64,000 nt of DNA from Nodosilinea nodulosa PCC 7104 (GCF_000309385.1 NZ_JH976537.1:5251850-5315849), one strand, 5' to 3'. Shown: positions 8,688 to 17,603, numbered from the stretch's first letter. Translations and numbers: made by a program. The notes: generated from the sequence alone by a model not told the origin.

Positions 8688-8909
8688 GCGCCTACAGCCT
8701 TGACTCCCAAGCTCGCTCAGCGCCCGATCTCGGGCCTGGGCCACCGCCTAAAGTTTTGGGGCCGTGGCCCTAACCTTGCGGAAAATGGGCTGCTGCCCCG
8801 TAGAATACTATGTCGGAAGGGAGGTTTCTAAGGCCCGGCGGTTTATCGTGGGCGTTAGGTCTTGCCTTCCTCTCGGCAATGCTAATTTATTATCCCTTGG
8901 AGTATCGTT

Positions 8910-9419
8910 GTGGACCTATCCCGTATTCCAGCCCAGCCTGAGCCTGGACTGCTGAACGTGCTGGTCGAAATTACTGGCGGCAGCAAAAATAAGTATGAAT
9001 TTGACAAGGATTTAAACGCCTTTATTCTTGACCGGGTGCTGTTTTCGTCGGTGAAATATCCCTACGACTATGGTTTTGTGCCCAACACCCTGGCCGACGA
9101 TGGCGATCCCCTGGACGGCATGGTGCTGATGGATGAGCCCACCTTTCCGGGATGCGTGATTGCGGCGCGGCCCATCGGCATGCTGGAGATGATTGACGGC
9201 GGCGATCGCGACGAGAAAATTCTCTGCGTGCCCGCCGAAGATCCCCGCTACGCCAGCGTTAAATCGCTGGACGATGTCGCCCCCCATCGGCTGGATGAGA
9301 TCGCCGAATTTTTCCGCTCCTACAAAAATTTGGAGAAGAAGGTGACCGAAATTTTGGGCTGGCAGAACGTCGATAAAGTAGCGGCCCTGGTAGAGCAGTG
9401 CGTAGCCGCCGCCAAATAA
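8910..9419 (+). CDS. ppa: Inorganic pyrophosphatase
   Basis: The 169-residue product is a family I soluble pyrophosphatase, hydrolysing pyrophosphate to phosphate with Mg2+ and so pulling biosynthetic reactions forward. Diagnostic segments are NKYEFDKD, the [19 protein letters not shown] signature with the metal-binding Asp residues, and [19 protein letters not shown]. Length is typical of bacterial enzymes (about 170-175). The start is GTG at 8910, preceded by TTGGAG about 7 bases upstream; no ATG fits the family N-terminus. It is convergent with petF across a shared hairpin terminator. Confidence 0.96.
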   Translation: MDLSRIPAQPEPGLLNVLVEITGGSKNKYEFDKDLNAFILDRVLFSSVKYPYDYGFVPNTLADDGDPLDGMVLMDEPTFPGCVIAARPIGMLEMIDGGDRDEKILCVPAEDPRYASVKSLDDVAPHRLDEIAEFFRSYKNLEKKVTEILGWQNVDKVAALVEQCVAAAK

Positions 9420-9453
9420 CACGATTTGCTCGTATCAAGTTCTGTTGATTAAC

Positions 9454-9491
9454 AAAAGGGCGCTGCCTAGGATTCTAGGCAGCGCCCTTTT
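9454..9491. terminator. Bidirectional terminator between ppa and petF
   Basis: A perfect 17 bp stem (9454-9470 with 9475-9491) closes a GATT loop. The arms begin with AAAA and end with TTTT, so the hairpin carries a U-tract when read in either direction. It lies 35 bp after ppa and 68 bp after the end of petF, between the two convergent genes. Confidence 0.9.
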
Positions 9492-9559
9492 AGTCGTTAA
9501 GAAACCCGTTTGACGGCCTGACCCCACAGTTTAGATCTGCGGAGATAGGCCCTTCGAAC

Positions 9560-9859
9560 TTAGTAGAGTTCTTCTTCTTGGTGGGTGATGATGGTGCAGT
9601 CAGAGGTGGGGTAGGCAACGCAGGTCAGCACGTACCCAGCGCCAATCTGGTCATCATCCAGGAAAGACTGATCGGATTGATCAACGGTACCAGCGGTGAT
9701 CTTACCGGCGCAGGTGGAGCAGGCCCCAGCCCGGCAGGAGTAGGGCAGATCTAGGCCCTGCTCTTCAGCGGCATCAAGAATATAGGTATCGTCGTCAACG
9801 TCGATGGTTTGGTTGAGACCTTCGGCCTCGTTCATCAACGTAACCTTGAAGGTTGCCAT
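9560..9859 (-). CDS. petF: Plant-type [2Fe-2S] ferredoxin
   Basis: The 99-residue product is the main photosynthetic ferredoxin type, taking electrons from photosystem I to FNR, nitrite and sulfite reductases and thioredoxin reductase. Cluster ligands are in [12 protein letters not shown] (three Cys) and VLTCVAYP (the fourth). The C-terminal HQEEELY ending is typical of cyanobacterial PetF1. A GAGAGG ribosome binding site precedes the ATG at 9859. A ferredoxin-dependent sulfite reductase (sir) is encoded at 37981. Confidence 0.96.
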   Translation of the reverse strand: MATFKVTLMNEAEGLNQTIDVDDDTYILDAAEEQGLDLPYSCRAGACSTCAGKITAGTVDQSDQSFLDDDQIGAGYVLTCVAYPTSDCTIITHQEEELY

Positions 9860-10140
9860 GGTGCTATCCTCTCGTCAAATACAGATTCTACGTCGATCTA
9901 TAAATCACAGAACAGCCTTGGGATAAGGTTTCCAGGATTTGCTCTGAGCAGATCTAACACAATCTTGATACTACGGGAAAACCTGAAGACTGTCTTGCCT
10001 TTTTGGGGCTTGGCTGAACGGGATTCGTAATCAAACCGATTGGTAATGGATTGGTTTGCTTATGGGTTTCAGGATCCTAAACGCTAGACGGTGGCGATAC
10101 CGACGGCGGATGTGCAGCAATTTGACCAGAAAAACACCCC
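9860..10140. other. petF upstream region
   Basis: This stretch should contain the petF promoter and leader on the minus strand. It is A+T-richer than its surroundings and holds no supported gene. The terminator of the next minus-strand gene borders it. Confidence 0.4.
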
Positions 10141-10174
10141 AAAAAAGGGGCAGGCTAACGGGCAGCCCGCCCCT
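10141..10174 (-). terminator. Terminator after DUF4278 gene
   Basis: Read on the minus strand, AGGGGCGGGCT pairs with AGCCTGCCCCT (one mismatch) and is followed directly by TTTTTT. It lies 23 bp past the stop codon of the DUF4278 gene. Confidence 0.8.
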
Positions 10175-10196
10175 ACGACGAAATAGGAGAGCTGGT

Positions 10197-10382
10197 CTAC
10201 ACCGGTTGGGTATATTTGACACCCCGGTAGGTCAGATCGACTTCGTGATGACGGTTGTTTTGACGGTGGACATGGCGCCAAGTGGCCGGAGCGCCTCGGT
10301 AGGTGCCGACGATATCTACACCATCGTTCTGCCCCTGGGGCAGCTGCACCTCGTACTGGGCACCGCGATAGGACAATTTCAT
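10197..10382 (-). CDS. DUF4278 domain protein
   Basis: The 61-residue product begins MKLSYRGAQYEV and ends with a second, related YRG segment (LTYRGVKYTQP), the layout of the short cyanobacterial DUF4278 proteins, whose function is unknown. The middle holds another YRG (GTYRGAPATW). A CAGGGAG ribosome binding site lies about 8 bases before the ATG. The gene stands alone and ends at a clear terminator. Proteins of this type are small, soluble and basic-aromatic; no catalytic residues are apparent. Confidence 0.8.
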   Translation of the reverse strand: MKLSYRGAQYEVQLPQGQNDGVDIVGTYRGAPATWRHVHRQNNRHHEVDLTYRGVKYTQPV

Positions 10383-10804
10383 GGCAAAAAGCTCCCTGCT
10401 CAGGGTATGAATACTCAGGCAACGCTACCCTCAGCTCGGTTGCGCAAAAAAGAGCAAACCCACCGATAAACTGTAGCTGTTTTTACAGTTTAATAAACGG
10501 AAACCTGCATTTCAAGCTCGGCGATCGCCCTTGACAGAATTTTTAGGGTTCGCTCCCCGGCTGGGGCGCTGCTAAAGTTGAGGCATAAATGGGGTCGGGT
10601 CAAACGGCTGTTCGACCATAGGAGAGGCGCCTAATGTTTAGTTCATACTTCCCAGCAGCCTGAGCAGGGTCAGCCCCTGGGGATAGAGCGGGGCTTAAAC
10701 AGGCTGTTTTGGATTTCTGGTCGCTAGCTGGGGCTAGGCGTGTCATCAATTCTGGCTAAAATCCTGATTCCACCAGCCTTGTCACGCCCGACCCCAAAAA
10801 CAGG
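10383..10804. other. Intergenic region with a small hairpin
   Basis: This stretch holds an 8 bp perfect inverted repeat (AAACTGTA at 10468-10475 with TACAGTTT at 10484-10491) upstream of the DUF4278 gene, which may be an operator or part of its promoter. A GGAGAGG before an ATG at 10633 would start a frame of only 9 codons. No other gene was seen. Confidence 0.4.
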
Positions 10805-10863
10805 CTAGGGGCTGTAACCGTTGATTTTTGGCCCATCAGCAACTAATTGATGACAGCCCCTAG
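10805..10863 (-). terminator. Structured terminator-like element overlapping a stop codon
   Basis: An 11 bp perfect stem (10805-10815 with 10853-10863) encloses a 37-base loop that can itself fold. On the minus strand it starts at the stop codon of the 54-codon gene and is followed within a few bases by GTTTTTGG, as expected of a terminator, though the loop is unusually long. Confidence 0.45.
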
Positions 10864-11024
10864 GACTTGCGGCTGTTTTCGGCCTGCTGGAGGTTGAACT
10901 CGGCCTGGGTGAGCAGGGCGGCCACCTGGCAGGCGGCATCGGGAGAGAGGGAGGGCTGGCTTTCGGCTAAAAAGTCAAGGTAGCCGTTGAAGGTGCGCAT
11001 GATGATTTGCTTGTTTTGCAGCAT
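10860..11024 (-). CDS. Small protein (54 aa), unknown function
   Basis: The frame from ATG 11024 to TAG at 10862-10860 encodes 54 residues: MLQNKQIIMRTFNGYLDF, then a Ser/Pro turn and two helices rich in Ala, Gln and Glu. A strong TTGAGGAGAT ribosome binding site lies 7 bases before the ATG, which is the main reason to accept so short a gene. The protein looks soluble and helical, perhaps a small adaptor or a regulator fragment. I do not recognise a family. It is divergent from the photolyase gene. Confidence 0.65.
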   Translation of the reverse strand: MLQNKQIIMRTFNGYLDFLAESQPSLSPDAACQVAALLTQAEFNLQQAENSRKS

Positions 11025-11200
11025 GGGTTGATCTCCTCAAAAATCCTGGGCTTGCAGACAGCCTCTGCCCCATGATAAGCGTCTGCCCCACGGGCAAAGC
11101 CGCCCAAGCCTGGCCGCTAATGTCGTTATACTAAACAATCGTTTTCCGTTTTTTGGGGCCGTTTACCAGGCTGTTTGCTGAGAAAGGTGGGGCTGTTTCC

Positions 11201-12631
11201 ATGGCCGATTTAGTTTTGTTTTGGCACCGGCGCGACCTGCGCCTGGGCGACAACGTGGGGCTGGCGGCGGCGCGCGATCGCACCCCCCAGGTAGTTGGCC
11301 TGTTCTGCCTCGACCCCGGCATTCTCCAGGGCGATGCCGTTGCCCCGGCGCGGGTGGCCTACATGGTCGGCTGTCTGGCGGCGTTGGGCGATCGCTACGC
11401 CAAGGCAGGCGGGCAGCTGCTCATTCTCCAGGGCGATCCCCGCCAAAAAATTCCCGCGCTGGCCCAGGCCGTAGGGGCCGACGCCATCTACTGGAACCGC
11501 GATGTGGAGCCCTACTCGCGCCAGCGCGATACCGACGTGGCGGCGGCGCTGAAGGATGCTGGCATCGAGTTTCACACCAAATTTTGGGATCAGCTGCTCC
11601 ATGCCCCAGGGGAGGTGCGCACCGGGGCGGGGGACCCCTACACCGTCTACACTCCCTTCTGGCGCAACTGGATTAAGCACGACAAAGCTGAGCCATTGCC
11701 CCTGCCGGAAGGGCTAAAATCCCTCAGCGCCAGGCAGCTAGAGGCGGCTAAAAAAGCAGGCTGTATCGATCTACCCAGCGCCGCCGATCTGGGATTTACC
11801 TGGGAAAACGGCTTCCCGATTGAACCGGGGGAGCAGGCGGCCCTGGAGCGACTGACTGACTTCTGCGAGGACGACCGCGCCATTGCCACCTACGACGAGC
11901 AGCGCAATTTTCCCTTTGTGGACGGCACCTCGCGCCTCAGTGCGGCGCTCAAGTTTGGCGCCGTGGGCATTCGCACCCTGTGGGCTGCTGCCGATGCCGC
12001 CTACGGGCGCTGCCGCAGCGACGAGACCCGCGACAACGTGCAAACCTGGCAGCAGGAGCTGGCCTGGCGCGAGTTTTACCAGCACGTGATGTACTTTTTC
12101 CCGGGGCTGGCCGACGGCCCCTACCGATCGCCCCTGAAAGACTTTCCCTGGGTCAACAACGAAGACCAGTTTGCCGCCTGGTGCGAGGGGCGCACCGGCT
12201 ACCCGATTGTGGATGCGGCCATGCGCCAGCTCAACGAAACCGGCTGGATGCACAACCGCTGCCGCATGATTGTGGCCAGCTTTTTGACCAAAGACCTGAT
12301 TATTAACTGGCAGTGGGGTGAGAAATACTTCATGCAGCGCCTGGTCGATGGCGATCTGTCGGCCAACAACGGCGGCTGGCAGTGGAGCGCCTCCAGCGGC
12401 ATGGACCCAAAGCCCCTGCGGATTTTTAACCCCGCCAGCCAGGCCCAGAAGTACGACGGCGAGGCCGAATACATTCGCCAGTGGGTGCCCGAACTGCGGT
12501 CGGTGGATACCGGGCCGCTGGTGACGGGCAAAATTTCGCCGGGCGATCGCGGCGACTACCCGGCCCCAATTGTCGATCACAAAACCCAGCAGGCGTTGTT
12601 TAAAGATAAGTACAAAGCCCAGAAAGGCTAG
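11201..12631 (+). CDS. phr: Deoxyribodipyrimidine photolyase (class I CPD)
   Basis: The 476-residue protein repairs cyclobutane pyrimidine dimers with blue light. The N-terminal antenna-binding fold starts LVLFWHRRDLRLGDN. The C-terminal FAD domain contains TRDNVQTWQQELAWREFY, the WMHNRCRMIVASFLTKDL signature, WGEKYFMQRLVDGDLSANN, GGWQWSASSGMDPKPLRIFN and PELRSV, all hallmarks of class I photolyases; cyanobacterial members often carry an 8-HDF antenna, which the sequence alone cannot prove. ATG 11201 is chosen because it begins at the conserved N-terminus and follows AAAGGTGGGG; an upstream in-frame start at 11153 would add 16 unrelated residues. It ends 9 bp before the convergent ABC1 kinase gene. 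Confidence 0.93.
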   Translation: MADLVLFWHRRDLRLGDNVGLAAARDRTPQVVGLFCLDPGILQGDAVAPARVAYMVGCLAALGDRYAKAGGQLLILQGDPRQKIPALAQAVGADAIYWNRDVEPYSRQRDTDVAAALKDAGIEFHTKFWDQLLHAPGEVRTGAGDPYTVYTPFWRNWIKHDKAEPLPLPEGLKSLSARQLEAAKKAGCIDLPSAADLGFTWENGFPIEPGEQAALERLTDFCEDDRAIATYDEQRNFPFVDGTSRLSAALKFGAVGIRTLWAAADAAYGRCRSDETRDNVQTWQQELAWREFYQHVMYFFPGLADGPYRSPLKDFPWVNNEDQFAAWCEGRTGYPIVDAAMRQLNETGWMHNRCRMIVASFLTKDLIINWQWGEKYFMQRLVDGDLSANNGGWQWSASSGMDPKPLRIFNPASQAQKYDGEAEYIRQWVPELRSVDTGPLVTGKISPGDRGDYPAPIVDHKTQQALFKDKYKAQKG

Positions 12632-12640
12632 GGCGCGACG

Positions 12641-14287
12641 CTACCGCCGCCGCCTTGGCCGCACAATGCTAAACAGCAGCCAAAGGCCAAAGAAGCTGGC
12701 CGCCGCGAACAAAATAATGCTCAAGATCTGCCCCTGGGACGACTGCCGCCCGGTGGCCACGATCGCCGCCCCAATGATCAGCGCCGCCACCACAACACTA
12801 AAGGCCTGGCGATTCGAGGCCTCATCCATGCTGCGGCGCAGATCGTCTAGCCCCTGAATGCTGAGGCTAAACTTGAGCTGCTCTGAACTGAGGCGATCGA
12901 GCAAAAAGCCAAACTGGCGCGGCGAGCTGAGCGACAGGTTGCGAAACTCCAGCCCTGTGCGCAGCAGCGCCTGGAGCGGATCGTCCCCCACCAGCTGCTG
13001 GCGGAACAGATCGGCCATCAGCGGGCGCACCTCGTCGATTAAATTCACGCCGGGGTTAAACTGCCGGGCGGCCCCCTCCAGATTGGCCAGCGATTTGGTA
13101 AACAATCCCACATTGGCGGGCCAGCGCAGGTTGTTGCGAATGCCTGCCGACAAAATTTCGCCAAAAATTTCGGCGGTGTTGATCTGCTCCAGGCTGAGGC
13201 CGTAGTAGCGCCCCAGCAGGCGAGTGTAGTCGCTCTCTAGCCGGGCCAGATTGACGGGCTGGAGGGGTTCGGCCAGCTGGAGGGTGAGCTGGGTGCAGCG
13301 CTGGGCATCGCAGTTGACAATCGCCAACACCATCTCGGTCATGGTGTTGCGAGTGCGCGGGTCCATGTGGCCCATCATGCCGCAGTCGAGCAGGGCCACT
13401 CGGCCATCTTCTAGGTAAAAAATATTGCCGGGGTGGGGATCGGCATGGAAAAAGCCATCGACAAAGTACTGCTTGAAGAACGCCCGAAATAGCAGCGTGG
13501 TAGCCGCCGCCCGCGGACCAGCCTGGCCGCTGTGGGCATCTTCGGGGGCCAGGTCGGCTTTGAGTAACGGCTTACCCTCCAGCCACTCCATGGTCATAAT
13601 TTTGGAGTTGGTCAAATCCCAGTAAATTTCCGGGACGATCAGCTGCTTGGCGTCGTACCAGGTGCTTTTAGAGAGGTTGCGGCGCAGCTGGTCGGTGTAG
13701 CTTGCTTCGGTGGTGAAGTCGAGTTCGGCGTTGAGGGCATCGGCAAATTCCTCGGCCAGATCGACGACGTTGTAGCGCTGGCCAAACTGGGTGGCCGACA
13801 CCAGCCGCGCAATGTCACGAATCAGCGTCATGTCGCGCTCGACCTGGCGCTCAATGCCCGGACGCTGCACCTTGAGCGCGACCTGTCGACCATCCTTGAG
13901 CACCGCCCTGTGGGTTTGGGCAATGGAACCCGCCGCGATCGCCAGATAGTCCAACCGCTCAAACAGCTCCTCCGGCGGGTGAGCCAAGTGCTGGCGAATA
14001 TGGGCTTCGATCTCACCACGGTCTACGGCGGGCACCGTAGTTTGCAGGCTGCTGAGCTCTTCGATATAGGCCGGGGGCATGAGATCGGGGCGGGTGCTCA
14101 ATAGCTGGCCCAGCTTGACGTACACCGGCCCCAGATCGGTCAGAATATTGCGCAGCACCGCCGGGGGCGGCAGTTCGGGTTCGTCGGCCCTGCCCCCCAC
14201 CAGGAGCCGCCGCATATAGTCCCAGCCGTGGCTCAGCACGACTTCAACGATTTCCCTCTGTCGGGCCAAACGAGACGATGAAACCAT
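12641..14287 (-). CDS. ABC1/UbiB family atypical protein kinase
   Basis: The 548-residue protein belongs to the ABC1 (AarF/UbiB/ADCK) kinase-like family, often linked to quinone metabolism and, in plastids, to plastoglobules. Visible motifs are the KxGQ motif (VYVKLGQLLSTRPDLMP, about residue 58), the Ala-rich loop AAGSIAQTH followed by the VALKVQRPG lysine, the catalytic-loop region YFVDGFFHADPHPGNIFYL and the metal-binding DCGMMGHMDPRTR. Two C-terminal hydrophobic helices (about residues 500-545) and a basic tail anchor it in the membrane. The substrate is unknown. It is convergent with phr. Confidence 0.88.
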   Translation of the reverse strand: MVSSSRLARQREIVEVVLSHGWDYMRRLLVGGRADEPELPPPAVLRNILTDLGPVYVKLGQLLSTRPDLMPPAYIEELSSLQTTVPAVDRGEIEAHIRQHLAHPPEELFERLDYLAIAAGSIAQTHRAVLKDGRQVALKVQRPGIERQVERDMTLIRDIARLVSATQFGQRYNVVDLAEEFADALNAELDFTTEASYTDQLRRNLSKSTWYDAKQLIVPEIYWDLTNSKIMTMEWLEGKPLLKADLAPEDAHSGQAGPRAAATTLLFRAFFKQYFVDGFFHADPHPGNIFYLEDGRVALLDCGMMGHMDPRTRNTMTEMVLAIVNCDAQRCTQLTLQLAEPLQPVNLARLESDYTRLLGRYYGLSLEQINTAEIFGEILSAGIRNNLRWPANVGLFTKSLANLEGAARQFNPGVNLIDEVRPLMADLFRQQLVGDDPLQALLRTGLEFRNLSLSSPRQFGFLLDRLSSEQLKFSLSIQGLDDLRRSMDEASNRQAFSVVVAALIIGAAIVATGRQSSQGQILSIILFAAASFFGLWLLFSIVRPRRRR

Positions 14288-14434
14288 TGGACGCCGGAGT
14301 ACAGACTGCTCGATGCTAACGCAATCACGTTAAGGCTTTATTTCCGTCGTTGGGCCAGGCTGCCCTGAACCAAGTGACTATTGATGAACCAGCGGTGGGG
14401 CTTTCTTCACCCAGTGCTATTATGCTTGGGCGCG

Positions 14435-14580
14435 ATTGGTTCTGGTGGGGATCAGCCACCAGAGGTAACGGGGAAAGTGCAGTGTAAGGCTGCCGCTGTC
14501 CCGCAGCTGTAAGGCGATGTTGGCGTTCAGCCCATGGATGCACCGAACGCTAACATCGCCAAGCCAGAATGCCCGCCGAT
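14435..14580 (+). ncRNA. Cobalamin (B12) riboswitch
   Basis: The leader shows the conserved B12 core in order: GGTAACGGGGAAAGTGCAG, then GCCGCTGTCCCGCAGCTGTAA, then the B12 box GCCAAGCCAGAATGCCCGCC (14558-14577). Between them a long arm pairs GGCGATGTTGGCGTTC with GAACGCTAACATCGCC. It lies 36 bp before the start of the HupE/UreJ gene, whose expression it probably reduces when adenosylcobalamin is plentiful. No separate terminator hairpin is evident, so control may be at the ribosome binding site. Confidence 0.9.
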
Positions 14581-14615
14581 CGCAATGTTGCTCTTTCTTC
14601 GTCTGCGAGGTACGG

Positions 14616-15329
14616 ATGAATTATCGTTTTACGGCCCTGGGTTCCATCCAGGCTAAGCTGCTGTCGAATTCTGTGGGGCGCGGTGTTGCTTGGGCGATCG
14701 CCCAAGCGGGCCGGTCGTTGAGCCTTGCGGCGCTGCTGCTACTGCTGCTGCCGCTGCCCAGTTTTGCCCACCACCTGACGGGGGGTAAGCTGCCCACCAC
14801 CTCTGCCGAGGGCTTTATGTCGGGCCTGGGCCACCCCATTATCGGGCTCGATCACCTGGCCTTTGTGGTGGCCATGGGCCTGCTGGCCGCGATCAGCACC
14901 TGGGGGATTGCCATTCCCATCGCCTTTGTGCTGGCGACCATGGCCGGGGCCGGGCTGCACCTGGCCAGCATTACCCTACCGGCGGCAGAGCTGGTGATTG
15001 CCGGGTCGGTACTGGGGGCCGGGGTGCTGCTGACCCTGAGCCAGCGCCCTCAAAGCTGGGTAATGGCCGGATTGGCCGCCCTGGCTGGCCTGTTCCACGG
15101 GTTTGCCTACGGGGAGTCTATTTTTGGCGCTCAGCCTATGCCGTTGGTGGCCTACCTGGTGGGCTTTACGACGGTGCAGATGGCCATTGCCCTGGCGGCC
15201 TTTCTGGTGGGTCGGCAGATTACGCAGCGATCGCCCGCGCGCTTCGGGCAGCGGGCAGGCCTGGTGATCTGCGGCATTGGCGCCGCCTTTTTGGCCACCA
15301 CGCTGCTCAATACCCTACTGCCGGTTTAG
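14616..15329 (+). CDS. HupE/UreJ family metal (probably cobalt) transporter
   Basis: The 237-residue product has a signal-like N-terminus (to about residue 53, ending FAHHLTGG) and six further hydrophobic segments. The motif HPIIGLDHLAFV matches the metal-binding HPxxGxDH signature of HupE/UreJ permeases, and a second histidine motif is GLFHGFAYGE. Family members move nickel or cobalt. The B12 riboswitch directly upstream makes cobalt for cobalamin synthesis the likely substrate (inference). ATG 14616 follows GCGAGG and leaves the riboswitch outside the coding region; earlier in-frame starts would overlap it. Confidence 0.88.
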   Translation: MNYRFTALGSIQAKLLSNSVGRGVAWAIAQAGRSLSLAALLLLLLPLPSFAHHLTGGKLPTTSAEGFMSGLGHPIIGLDHLAFVVAMGLLAAISTWGIAIPIAFVLATMAGAGLHLASITLPAAELVIAGSVLGAGVLLTLSQRPQSWVMAGLAALAGLFHGFAYGESIFGAQPMPLVAYLVGFTTVQMAIALAAFLVGRQITQRSPARFGQRAGLVICGIGAAFLATTLLNTLLPV

Positions 15330-15429
15330 CTGTCGGTCTAGTTGACCCATGGCCAATCAGGGCTTCACCTTGACCCCTCTGTGGCGTGGTTCAAGGTGCG
15401 CCCGGTTTTACCCCAGCTGATTCAGGCTG

Positions 15430-16356
15430 CTATGGTTCCCTAGGCACCAGCCTGTCCAGGGGCGCTGGCAGCGTTTGCAGCATCTCTAGAAACGCATAGA
15501 CGGCGGGGCTGTGCAGGCGGCCTTCCAGCAGGGCCGCCGCCAGCGAACGGCTGAGGGGCTGGGGCAGCGGGCAGGTAATTATCCCCTTTGGCAGTGGAAT
15601 TGCGGCCAGGTGGGGCAAAATCGTCATGCCCAGCCCCTGGACCACCATGCTGAGAATAGCGGAGTCTTCGTTGAGTTCGTAGGCCACCGCCAGCTGGACG
15701 GGCAGCTGGGCCAGGTACTCGCGCAGCAGAGCGTAGCTGTTGTCCTGAGGCACGGGCAAAATCAGCGGATAGCGCTGAAACTGCTCCCAGCTCGGAGCTT
15801 CTACATTGACCTGGGCACCGGGGGGGAAAAAAGCCAGGTAGCGATCGGCAAACAGGTCGTAAATCTCCAGCCCCGAGGTTTTGTAGAGGTCGATTAAGCC
15901 GATATCGGCCACCCCCTCCTTTAGCATGGCCTGAACCGTGCCGTGGTTAACGCAGTGGGTGATGGTCACCGCAATGTTGGGATGCCGTTCTTTAAACGCC
16001 GCAATTCCCTGGGGCAGCCAGTGGGTGGCCAGACTGCGAATGGCGGCCACCCGCACCAGGCCTGTCTCTAGTCCCCGCGATCGCTCGGCAATCTGGCCCA
16101 GCTGCTCCAGGTTTTGCAAAATCTGCCGGGCGTTGTCGAGCATCTCCTGGCCGACGGCGGTGAGCATGGCCCCTCTGCGCCCCCGCGAAAACAGCACGAC
16201 GCCCAGCTCCTCCTCCAGGGCCGCAATGGCGTAGCTAATGGCCGATTGGGTCATGTCTAGATCGAGGGCGGCCTTGCCAAAGCTGCCGCTGTCGGCCACC
16301 GCCACCAGGGCCCGCAGCTGAAATAGCTTTATGCGCGATACATCAATGGCACTCAT
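15430..16356 (-). CDS. LysR-family transcriptional regulator (ald-adjacent)
   Basis: The 308-residue protein has an N-terminal winged helix-turn-helix (about residues 10-68: FQLRALVAVADSGSFGKAA, then MTQSAISYAIAALEEELGV) and a periplasmic-binding-protein-like effector domain starting near residue 97. It is divergent from ald with 131 bp between the start codons, the usual arrangement for a LysR regulator and its target, so control of ald is a fair inference. It is a clear paralogue of the regulator at 40966-41910: both share the RSxAxHxLPxxIAxFKxRHP stretch and the VxQGLGxTILPxLAA stretch. Confidence 0.9.
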   Translation of the reverse strand: MSAIDVSRIKLFQLRALVAVADSGSFGKAALDLDMTQSAISYAIAALEEELGVVLFSRGRRGAMLTAVGQEMLDNARQILQNLEQLGQIAERSRGLETGLVRVAAIRSLATHWLPQGIAAFKERHPNIAVTITHCVNHGTVQAMLKEGVADIGLIDLYKTSGLEIYDLFADRYLAFFPPGAQVNVEAPSWEQFQRYPLILPVPQDNSYALLREYLAQLPVQLAVAYELNEDSAILSMVVQGLGMTILPHLAAIPLPKGIITCPLPQPLSRSLAAALLEGRLHSPAVYAFLEMLQTLPAPLDRLVPREP

Positions 16357-16487
16357 GGGTTGACATTATCACTGTGCTTTGAACCCAGCCGCTGCAATGC
16401 CTACAGTTAGCTCAATGAAGGGGATTTGGCCCAGCGCTCAACCCCCGCCGCGATCGCAAACTATCCTCAGCAACCCTAGGCGTGACC

Positions 16488-17603
16488 ATGCAAATCGGAC
16501 TTCCTAAAGAAATCAAAGATCAAGAGTTTCGAGTTGGCCTTACCCCCGCTGCCGTGCACAGTCTTTGCCAGCAGGGACACCAGGTGGTGGTTGAAAACGG
16601 CGCTGGGGCCGGCTCGGGCTTTGCCGACCAGGACTATGTGCAGGCCGGGGCCAGTCTGGTGTCTGACCCGGCCCTGGCCTGGGCGCAGACCATGGTGGTC
16701 AAGGTAAAAGAGCCGCAGCCGTCGGAATACCGCTTCTTTCGGCAAGATTTGATTCTGTTCACCTACCTGCACCTGGCGGCTGAGCCCCAGTTGACTGAGG
16801 CGCTGATGGCCAGCGGGGTGAATGCGATCGCCTACGAAACCGTCACCACCGCCGACGGTCGCCTGCCCCTGCTCACCCCCATGAGCATCATCGCTGGCCG
16901 CCTGTCGGTGCAGTTTGGCGCGCGCTACCTCGAAAAGCAGCAGGGCGGTCGCGGCGTACTGCTGGGCGGCATCCCTGGCGTGCCCGCCGGTACGGTGGTA
17001 ATTCTGGGCGGCGGCGTGGTCGGCACCGAGGCGGCTAAAATGGCCGTTGGCCTGGGCGCTAAAGTTAAAATTCTCGACATCAGCGTCGATCGCCTGGCCT
17101 ACCTAGAAACCCTGTTTGGCTCTCGGGTAGAGCTGCTCTACAGCACCCCCGCCCAGGTCGCAGCCGCCGTGCTCGACGCCGACCTGCTGATTGGTGCGGT
17201 GCTGGTGCCCGGCCGCAAGGCCCCCACCCTGGTGAACAGAGCCCTGGTCGCCAGCATGAAGCCCGGTTCCGTCATCGTTGACGTGGCTGTAGATCAGGGC
17301 GGCTGCATTGAAACCCTGCGGCCCACCTCCCACAGCCAGCCCACCTACGTCGAGTCGGGGGTGGTTCACTTCGGCGTGCCCAACATGCCGGGCGCTACCC
17401 CCTGGACCGCCACCCAGGCCCTCAACAACGCCACCCTGCCCTACGTGACCAAACTGGCCCGAGACGGCATCGATGCCCTGGTGACCGACCCCTCGCTCCG
17501 GCAGGGCCTGAATGTGGCCAGGGGTGAACTGGTGCATCCTGCGGTGCGGGACGCCTTCCCAGACCTGGCCGATCGCAGGGCTGGGCAGTTGGCAACCGTT
17601 TAG
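16488..17603 (+). CDS. ald: Alanine dehydrogenase
   Basis: The 371-residue enzyme interconverts L-alanine and pyruvate with NAD+ and ammonia. It begins MQIGLPKEIKDQEFRVGLTP, the conserved substrate-binding start (Arg15-type), has the catalytic lysine in VVKVKEPQPSEY, and the NAD fold GTVVILGGGVVGTEAAKMA with the following acidic ILDISVDR. The HFGVPNMPGATPWTAT segment completes the signature. Length is typical. ATG 16488 is chosen over a GTG two codons upstream. It is probably regulated by the divergent LysR protein and ends at a strong terminator. Confidence 0.95.
   Translation: MQIGLPKEIKDQEFRVGLTPAAVHSLCQQGHQVVVENGAGAGSGFADQDYVQAGASLVSDPALAWAQTMVVKVKEPQPSEYRFFRQDLILFTYLHLAAEPQLTEALMASGVNAIAYETVTTADGRLPLLTPMSIIAGRLSVQFGARYLEKQQGGRGVLLGGIPGVPAGTVVILGGGVVGTEAAKMAVGLGAKVKILDISVDRLAYLETLFGSRVELLYSTPAQVAAAVLDADLLIGAVLVPGRKAPTLVNRALVASMKPGSVIVDVAVDQGGCIETLRPTSHSQPTYVESGVVHFGVPNMPGATPWTATQALNNATLPYVTKLARDGIDALVTDPSLRQGLNVARGELVHPAVRDAFPDLADRRAGQLATV

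Noticed and set aside
15364..15399. CACCTTGACC / GGTTCAAGGTG near-hairpin between hupE and the LysR gene
   Set aside because: A bulged stem without a T-run. It may slow transcription of the convergent genes, but the evidence is too weak for a feature.
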